DNA of 37,796 nucleotides, taken from Trichocoleus desertorum ATA4-8-CV12. GTDB taxonomy: Bacteria > Cyanobacteriota > Cyanobacteriia > FACHB-46. The first letter of the stretch is position 1; each line of letters begins with the position of its first letter. The position numbers and the translations under genes are program-made. Shown here piece by piece: positions 32,884 to 37,796 of the stretch. The notes under the pieces were generated by a model. That model made no database searches and had not been told where the DNA came from. It saw only the letters and a list, made by a program, of their open reading frames with translations. Location: assembly GCA_019358975.1 (NCBI GenBank), contig JAHHIL010000054.1, forward strand, positions 1 through 37,796, read 5' to 3'.

Positions 32884-33591
32884 TCATCCTTTTCTTTTTC
32901 TTTCCCAGTACCTTGCTCGTCGCCAAAATTCCGCCACTCTAGCTTCCCATTGTTGCCAATAAGCGCTAAGTGCCTCTGCCTCAAACCAAAATACTTCTGC
33001 CGCTAGACCAGGAAGCGCTACGACTAACAATCCATGGGCCAAGTTTAGTTCATGGTCTTGATAGAGCTGATTGGCTGCACCTAAGTAGGCAACCAGTTGC
33101 AGCGGGTAATCGTAAAGTCGCTCTAGGGTTTCCTTAGGTTTGTCAGCCGTTTTCCAATCACAAACACAGGGCACCCCCTGGTAGCTAGCCACACAGTCTA
33201 CTTGTCCGGCGTAGCCTAGGTCGTCATGAAACACAAAGCCTTCTACTAAGCGGATGTGGTGAATTTGCTGCAACACAGGCTCAATGCTCTCCCAGTAAGG
33301 TTGCACAGCTTCTGAGCAAACGACTTCTTCACCTAATAGGTAACGCTGAATTTGCTTGTGCGTGCCTGTTCCTCGCCGACTTGCTGCCCCAGAAATGCGA
33401 GTGGCTTCGGCTGGCCCCACGCGATCGCGCCAATTTGCTAAGGCTTCCCGATGCGCCTTTGGCTTCGTGGCATTAAGAATAGTGGTGACACTCGGTAAGC
33501 GTCTACCCTGCTGATCCACATAATATTGTTTGCCTTGTTCTCGCACCGTTTTGGCAGTGTAGTGAGGTAGCCGCTGCAATTCCGAAGACAT
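32884..33591 (-). CDS. PD-(D/E)XK nuclease-family protein (MGME1/Cas4-like exonuclease fold)
   Basis: From ATG 33591 the protein is 235 residues (a TTG at 33603 would add four). The nuclease core shows GYAGQVDCVA with Asp132 and CVCDWKT with Asp145 and Lys147, the D...DxK signature that binds Mg2+. N-terminal RLPSVTTILNATKP and RRGTGTHKQIQRYL are typical of the MGME1-like exonuclease branch. It should process DNA ends; no CRISPR genes are nearby and the cysteine set of Cas4 is missing. The HPP gene starts ten bases after its stop, so the two form one unit without an obvious functional link. Confidence 0.82.
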   Translation of the reverse strand: MSSELQRLPHYTAKTVREQGKQYYVDQQGRRLPSVTTILNATKPKAHREALANWRDRVGPAEATRISGAASRRGTGTHKQIQRYLLGEEVVCSEAVQPYWESIEPVLQQIHHIRLVEGFVFHDDLGYAGQVDCVASYQGVPCVCDWKTADKPKETLERLYDYPLQLVAYLGAANQLYQDHELNLAHGLLVVALPGLAAEVFWFEAEALSAYWQQWEARVAEFWRRARYWERKRKG

Positions 33592-33698
33592 AGATGAAAC
33601 CAAACACTTATTCTGGTGAGTGAACTTTTGGTGAGTGGACGAATTGACGAACAGTGAGCAAAGTAGAAAGTGAAAATTGCTAGAGGGCTACTATCCAG

Positions 33699-34787
33699 AT
33701 GAACCTTTTGCAGATTTATCCCCGCTTATTCCCTGCGATCGACGGGATTGGTGATTACGCTTTGAAGCTAGCTCACGGGCTGAGCAGTTGCTATGGCATC
33801 ACCACTCATTTCCTCACCAACCCTATGGCAGGGGCACCCCGATCCGCGATCGCTGGCTTTCCAGTTACGGAAATGGCGGCAAATACCCCAGAAGCGTTGC
33901 TGAGTGCCATTCCTTCCAACATAGACAGCATTCTTTTACACTACTCCGATTATCCTTACGAACTCAAATATGGGGCTCCGTTCTGGCTTGCAGATGCTTT
34001 AGCCACCGTGAAACAGCAACGCCACCTTCCTTTGGTGATCATGTTTCATGAATTTCCCCACTTTGTCTTATTGCGAAAAACCTTATATCTATTGCCTTGG
34101 CAGAGCGCTGCTGCTTGGCGAATTGCCAGGTGTGCCGACACAATTCTGACAAATAATTCAGCCACTCAAGCTCAGTTAGAGCGGCGTTTGCACTCTCCCG
34201 TGACCAGTATTCCTGTCTTTTCTGGGATGGGCGAACCGTCGGAGATTCCTTTGCTGAGTGAGCGAGTTCGACGGATGGTAGTGTTTGGTACACCTGGGCG
34301 TAGAAGTAAGGTTTATCGGCGATCGCTCGGCGCTTTGATCAAGGCTTGTCGCCGCCTCAACATTGCAGAAATTTGCGATGTCGGCCCTTCCCTTAATCTC
34401 AATACTTCCGAAATTCAGGGTATCCGTTTGGTGGAAATGGGGGAACAACCTGCGGAGGTGGTGAGCGAGTTGATGTTGAACTCATTCGCGGGTTTTGCTC
34501 ACTCCCAAGACAATCGTAAGCTTTCAAAGTCTGGTGTGCTTGCTGCTTATTGTGCGCATGGATTGGTCCCTGTGGTCACTCAAGCTCAATCTGCACCAGC
34601 CGATCGCCTGTTCGCTTATACCAACTTTTTCGTTGCGGATAATCAATCTTCTCCCGTCCCTTTAGAGACTTGTCAGGCGATCGCTGACCAGGCCCATGCT
34701 TGGTATCAAGACCACAATCAAGCCAAAAATTTTGAGACGTTTGCAGCTAAACTGCTGGAAAATTCTACTAAAGCGATAATTTCGTAA
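33699..34787 (+). CDS. Glycosyltransferase family 4-like protein
   Basis: The 362-residue protein begins MNLLQIYPRLFPAIDGIGDYALKLAHGL, the N-terminal Rossmann start of GT4-type enzymes with the Gly-rich turn. DTILTNNSATQAQLER marks the end of the acceptor-side domain. The C-terminal half has the expected alternating helices and strands but lacks a strong E-x7-E motif; LSKSGVLAAYCAHGLVPVV occupies that place. It is likely cytoplasmic and uses a nucleotide sugar for an exopolysaccharide or glycolipid, but donor and acceptor cannot be read. It stands alone, divergent from the nuclease gene. ATG 33699 is the first start, with a weak GAGGG about 11 bases upstream. Confidence 0.78.
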   Translation: MNLLQIYPRLFPAIDGIGDYALKLAHGLSSCYGITTHFLTNPMAGAPRSAIAGFPVTEMAANTPEALLSAIPSNIDSILLHYSDYPYELKYGAPFWLADALATVKQQRHLPLVIMFHEFPHFVLLRKTLYLLPWQSAAAWRIARCADTILTNNSATQAQLERRLHSPVTSIPVFSGMGEPSEIPLLSERVRRMVVFGTPGRRSKVYRRSLGALIKACRRLNIAEICDVGPSLNLNTSEIQGIRLVEMGEQPAEVVSELMLNSFAGFAHSQDNRKLSKSGVLAAYCAHGLVPVVTQAQSAPADRLFAYTNFFVADNQSSPVPLETCQAIADQAHAWYQDHNQAKNFETFAAKLLENSTKAIIS

Positions 34788-35111
34788 CCACCACGGAAAT
34801 CCCTGTTTTTCTCACGTCAGCTAAAGGTTCTGGTTAATGTGATGCACTGCTGGCTAGCAGCTTAAATGTTGAGCCAAACCCGACCCGTACTCCACTCATC
34901 CTGCTGGGCTGGTATGTAGGGGATGTCAACCAAGAGGGTGATTGGATTGCATTCAGTTGCTCGTTAGACTAGCTAGAATGGCATTTAAACGATTGCCCTG
35001 TCCGTTAAGTTCCTTCCTAGTGAGGAGCGAAAAACTGAGCCTGATTTTTAGTCTTGTTTCAAGACTTGTAACCGCCAGCTTGTGTCTTGCCCTGTTCTCT
35101 ATCCTGAAGAT
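34788..35111. other. Intergenic region before the DUF3038-DUF4335 pair
   Basis: No gene is accepted here. An 83-codon frame across 34942-35193 overlaps the DUF3038 gene in another frame and looks like chance hydrophobic sequence. GCTGGCTAGCAGC around 34848-34860 is a short imperfect palindrome. Promoter elements for the following operon are expected but not clear. Confidence 0.4.
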
Positions 35112-35714
35112 ATGCGCTCTACTGTTAAGCCGCCTGCTTCACCTCGATGGGAAGAGCTTCCCCTGCCTTCCCAAGCTGACTCTGGCCAGCTAGACAATAT
35201 CAAGGCTCATCTTGACCTGATATTGCTAGCTCTGGAGGCATTAGCAGGGATTGGCTCTGAAGCAATGCTACAAGCAGCTACAGACCTCAACCTAGAAGAG
35301 ATGATCAGCGATCGCGTTGCCCTATGGCGATTGCGGCAGTCGAGCCCGCTGCGTAAGGGCCAGGGGGGGCGCAAGAAATTGGATGTTGAGGAGGCGCGAT
35401 CGCTCGTTTTAATCAGTTGTCATCTTGCTAAGCAGCACCAAGAATTAATTCGTCGGGCTGTGGCACTACTTGAACAACTGGCGGAGCAAAACAAGGAACC
35501 TCATCAAGCGGCGCTGTTAGGAGATTATTTAGACAAATTCAATAACACCTACCAAGAGCGCATGGAAGAGGGGGAAGAAACTCCGCCTGACATCCTGACG
35601 CACTTGGCGCTCAAGCTGCTGATCGACTTGTTGTTCTACAGTGCCCCTGGTGGCCCCCGTCGTTTTTGGCTAGCCCTCTTGGATCGTTCACGGGATGGCG
35701 TAGCCGCTGTCTAA
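35112..35714 (+). CDS. DUF3038 protein, first gene of a conserved pair
   Basis: From ATG 35112 the protein is 200 residues; a GTG ten codons upstream (35082) is possible but adds unrelated residues. It is soluble and mostly helical: LDLILLALEALAGIGSEAML, then WRLRQSSPLRK with a basic loop, and a C-terminal part ALKLLIDLLFYSAPGGPRRFWLALLDR. This matches the cyanobacterial DUF3038 family, which has no known activity. The next gene, DUF4335, starts 72 bases after the stop on the same strand. These two families are usually neighbours, so they probably act together. Confidence 0.82.
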   Translation: MRSTVKPPASPRWEELPLPSQADSGQLDNIKAHLDLILLALEALAGIGSEAMLQAATDLNLEEMISDRVALWRLRQSSPLRKGQGGRKKLDVEEARSLVLISCHLAKQHQELIRRAVALLEQLAEQNKEPHQAALLGDYLDKFNNTYQERMEEGEETPPDILTHLALKLLIDLLFYSAPGGPRRFWLALLDRSRDGVAAV

Positions 35715-35786
35715 CCCCTGGGTTAGCACTTTTGCTTCACTCAATTCCGATTGCCTAGCCTACACCGACGCATTCTAGAACCACCC

Positions 35787-37325
35787 ATGCCTTTTTTGTC
35801 TACTTCAGTCCTGCGACGGTATACTCCTCCTACCTGCACCCTAGAGATTGTCGCCCAAGATTCGCCCTTATCTCGTTGGGCAGGTCGTCCGCTGCTCAGA
35901 AAACTACGATTTCATCTGAGTTTGGATGATCCGCGCTTGCCAGATGCTCAACAAGTTTCTTTGCGGGGCGATCGCTTTCAGCTTGATGAGTTATGTGAGG
36001 CCGTCAGCGCCTATGTGCAAAACTTCCTTAACCAATCGCCAGCCTTAATAAGTCCAGGATCGCGATCGTCTGTAGCAACGCTAGAAGCACCAACGGCAGC
36101 CCCACCCGCTATTGATCTGAGTGCGGCCCGCTCCGCTAGAGCAGCGGCTATGAGTGTGGTAGAGCCAGAAACAGATGCCCTCTTGAGCGATCAATCCGGT
36201 GAACTGGCCAGTGCCGCAGAAGCAGCGGCTCCGTCTGCCCCCCTCGTGCTTGAATCACCTCGCATTTCTCTTCAGCCTCAAGGCTTACTTTCCCACAGAC
36301 TCCACTTAGGGTCTTTAGCCACCGCATCATCCAATGTCATCACTTTAAGTGCCATTCAATTGGCTGACTTAGCTGCCGCTTTGGATGACTATGCTACGGA
36401 TACAGTAGTCTTGCCTGAGCTGAGTCAACGCAGTTGGGTTCCCGTTCTGCCCACTTGGGCACCAACGGCTGCGGCTGTTTTGCTGACGGCGGGTGTGACG
36501 GCGGGTGTGATCAAGAGTCTGGATCAACCGACTCCTGAATTAAAAACAGCGGTCTCATTTTCCAATCCGCAAGCAACAGGCCAGCAGGCAATGGTTCCAG
36601 GGCAAGTCCCGACTGGGCCTTTAGGAGTCCCTGCTCCTCCTCAGACGGTTCCACCCCCACCTCCGGCTGGAGCCATCCAGTCAGGCATACCCACTGTGCC
36701 TGTGCCGAATACAAGTGCGCCAAATGTAGTCGCTCTGGCCCCAGTACCGCCACCCCCCGCTGGTGCTAACTCAACTGCGGCCCCACCTACTACCAATAAG
36801 CCGATCGCCTCAATTCCGGTAGAATCGGCACCAGTGGCGCTAGCACCTCGGTTTGAATCTGCGCCACAATTAGAAGAAACTGCACCTGCTTCAGAACCTT
36901 TGCCCCCTGCCCCGACCGCTGCCAAACTTCCGAACCTAGAGTCGGCTCGCAGTGCCGCAGCTCCAGAAGAGGGAGACGCAGGCGTGAGCCCCAGTTTAGA
37001 GGCCGCCCAAGCCCCAACATCTGATGCGGCATCTGGTTCAGCCTTCGATAGCATTCCCCAAGTCGCCGAAGTCAGAAGCTATTTTGAGGAACGCTGGCAG
37101 CCTCCCGAAGGATTGACGCAAACGCTAGAGTATACGCTTTTGATTGGAGCGGATGGTTCTATTCAGCGCATTGTGCCTTTAGGACAGTCGGCTGGAGATT
37201 ATATTGATCGCACGGGCATGCCTTTAGTCGGTGAACCGTTTGTTACCCCAATTGCAGGAGATCAATCTCCTAGGGTGCGAGTGGTGCTCAGCCCAGACGG
37301 TCAGGTTCGTACTTTCTTAGAATGA
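35787..37325 (+). CDS. DUF4335 protein with TonB-like architecture
   Basis: From ATG 35787 the protein is 512 residues. The N-terminal DUF4335 domain (about 5-85 and 155-210: VLRRYTPPTCTLEIVA, LRKLRFHLSLDDPR) is split by an Ala/Ser-rich insert and lies in the cytoplasm. One membrane helix follows (WAPTAAAVLLTAGVTAGVIK, 224-243). Then comes a long Pro-rich spacer (250-420, with repeated VPPPPPAG-like units) and a small C-terminal domain (424-512: VRSYFEERWQPPEGL, EYTLLIGADGSIQRIVPLG). That last part resembles the helix-strand-strand pattern of TonB/TolA C-termini. The comparison is my inference from pattern. The gene sits 72 bases behind DUF3038. An upstream TTG (35751) is a weaker start. Confidence 0.8.
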   Translation: MPFLSTSVLRRYTPPTCTLEIVAQDSPLSRWAGRPLLRKLRFHLSLDDPRLPDAQQVSLRGDRFQLDELCEAVSAYVQNFLNQSPALISPGSRSSVATLEAPTAAPPAIDLSAARSARAAAMSVVEPETDALLSDQSGELASAAEAAAPSAPLVLESPRISLQPQGLLSHRLHLGSLATASSNVITLSAIQLADLAAALDDYATDTVVLPELSQRSWVPVLPTWAPTAAAVLLTAGVTAGVIKSLDQPTPELKTAVSFSNPQATGQQAMVPGQVPTGPLGVPAPPQTVPPPPPAGAIQSGIPTVPVPNTSAPNVVALAPVPPPPAGANSTAAPPTTNKPIASIPVESAPVALAPRFESAPQLEETAPASEPLPPAPTAAKLPNLESARSAAAPEEGDAGVSPSLEAAQAPTSDAASGSAFDSIPQVAEVRSYFEERWQPPEGLTQTLEYTLLIGADGSIQRIVPLGQSAGDYIDRTGMPLVGEPFVTPIAGDQSPRVRVVLSPDGQVRTFLE

Positions 37326-37502
37326 GCCTAAGCTAGGGTTTGTTGAAGTTAAGGCAGTACTTGTCCTAACTCAAACAGGCTCATACCGTCCATGCTTCAG
37401 GGTTCACTTCAGGAACTGCCCTTTTGAATTCATATAGCTCTTGTTTGAATTGATACGTTAATCAACAAAGCTGATTGAATTACAAGGGGTGGTCGGTAGA
37501 CT

Positions 37503-37721
37503 ATGCAAGACATGGGATCTCAAGTTCACAGCCCAGGTTGGATTATTCAATCTTGGGCTGCTTTTGTCCTAGCAATTTCGACTACGGCAGTTGGGATTGC
37601 TTACTTACCCGCCGATAATTGGACCAAAGGTTTTATGGGGATGGGCTTAGCGTTCTCAGTTGGGTCTACATTTAGCTGGATAAGACAAAAGCCTCACACC
37701 ATAATCTTCGATTTGGTGTGA
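37503..37721 (+). CDS. YiaA/YiaB-like two-helix inner-membrane protein, 72 aa
   Basis: Two membrane helices are visible: IIQSWAAFVLAISTTAVGIAYL and FMGMGLAFSVGSTFSWI, joined by PADNWTKG. This is the YiaA/B two-helix pattern common in cyanobacteria. After SVGSTFS the relatives I know continue with a charged helix, whereas here the tail is RQKPHTIIFDLV and the stop lies inside a hairpin (37693-37722). The C-terminus may therefore have been replaced. ATG 37503 follows GGGGTGGTCGGTAG, which is a weak ribosome-binding site. Confidence 0.72.
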   Translation: MQDMGSQVHSPGWIIQSWAAFVLAISTTAVGIAYLPADNWTKGFMGMGLAFSVGSTFSWIRQKPHTIIFDLV

Positions 37722-37722
37722 G
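37693..37722. repeat. Hairpin covering the end of the YiaA/B-like gene
   Basis: CTCACACCA (37693-37701) and TGGTGTGAG (37714-37722) form a perfect 9-bp stem with a 12-base loop. The stop codon TGA of the gene lies in the right arm. No T-run follows, so it is a terminator only in shape. Confidence 0.65.
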
Positions 37723-37733
37723 ATGAATGGCGC

Positions 37734-37796
37734 GTTAATTGTGGGGCGGTAGGTGAACTATGTTCGACGCGAGAACTTACCAGCCCCGCAATTAAC
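37734..37796. repeat. Long imperfect inverted repeat at the window edge
   Basis: GTTAATTGTGGGGC (37734-37747) pairs with GCCCCGCAATTAAC (37783-37796) at 13 of 14 positions, and pairing can continue inward (GGTAGGT with ACTTACC). The right arm ends at the last base of the window, so the full element may be longer. It may be a terminator, a small mobile element end or a structured RNA. Confidence 0.6.

Noticed and set aside
32884-33591. Cas4
   Set aside because: The PD-(D/E)XK core fits, but the four iron-sulphur cysteines of Cas4 and any cas neighbours are missing.
34942-35193. 83-codon hydrophobic frame before the DUF3038 gene
   Set aside because: It overlaps the well-supported DUF3038 frame and has random-looking Leu/Ser composition.
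36641-37054. 137-codon minus-strand frame inside the DUF4335 gene
   Set aside because: It is the Gly/Ala-rich complement of the Pro-rich spacer, a usual artefact of such sequence.

Overview
The window is a stretch of a filamentous cyanobacterium's chromosome. Evidence: frequent GCGATCGC (HIP1-type) octamers; chlorophyll synthase (chlG), solanesyl diphosphate synthase (sds), PetP and a Psb35-like photosystem protein; a cyanobacterial-type tmRNA with the tag ANNIVPFARKAAAVA; and an intact hetZ-patU pair, which is typical of filamentous lineages. I cannot assign a genus. I saw no HetR-type palindrome in the 70 bases before hetZ, so nothing here shows that the organism makes heterocysts.

Layout. 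1-1868 is gene-poor. It has a cluster of inverted repeats, a short PEP-CTERM gene broken by a one-base frameshift (524-816), its terminator, and about 1 kb with only a dubious micro-ORF. 1869-8500: sds; a cyanobacterial hypothetical gene divergent from hetZ-patU; a TgpA/transglutaminase-like membrane protein lacking two catalytic residues; and a small convergent gene. 8661-12091: an M1 aminopeptidase with HEAT repeats (minus strand), then ssrA with promoter and terminator. 12718-15799: a zinc-ribbon membrane micro-protein, a large predicted lipoprotein, the metallothionein smtA under an SmtB-type operator, a Cys-rich 25-residue ORF, and petP. 15964-21299: a Get3d-type ATPase next to chlG, a class A penicillin-binding protein with a repetitive tail, and a Psb35-like gene with a duplicated 3' end. 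21280-23288 is accessory: a TerB-like gene with an internal stop and a solitary Fic gene. 23330-33591 is almost entirely minus strand: ABC exporter-rsmB, amiC-murI, a CPA2 Na+/H+ antiporter, a nitrilase-family amidase, and a PD-(D/E)XK nuclease-HPP pair. 33699-37796 is plus strand: a glycosyltransferase, the DUF3038-DUF4335 pair, a YiaA/B-like protein, and a strong hairpin cut by the window edge.

Themes. Cell-wall functions recur: PBP1a makes peptidoglycan, MurI supplies D-glutamate, and AmiC cleaves septal peptidoglycan. Thylakoid functions are sds, chlG, petP, psb35 and possibly the antiporter. The best candidate for an undescribed system is the DUF3038-DUF4335 pair. Its second protein has a TonB-like layout: cytoplasmic domain, one membrane helix, long Pro-rich periplasmic spacer, and a small C-terminal domain. 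Other points worth a second look are the TgpA pseudoenzyme, the metallothionein/Cys-micropeptide locus, and three recent-looking lesions (PEP-CTERM frameshift, TerB nonsense codon, psb35 3' duplication).
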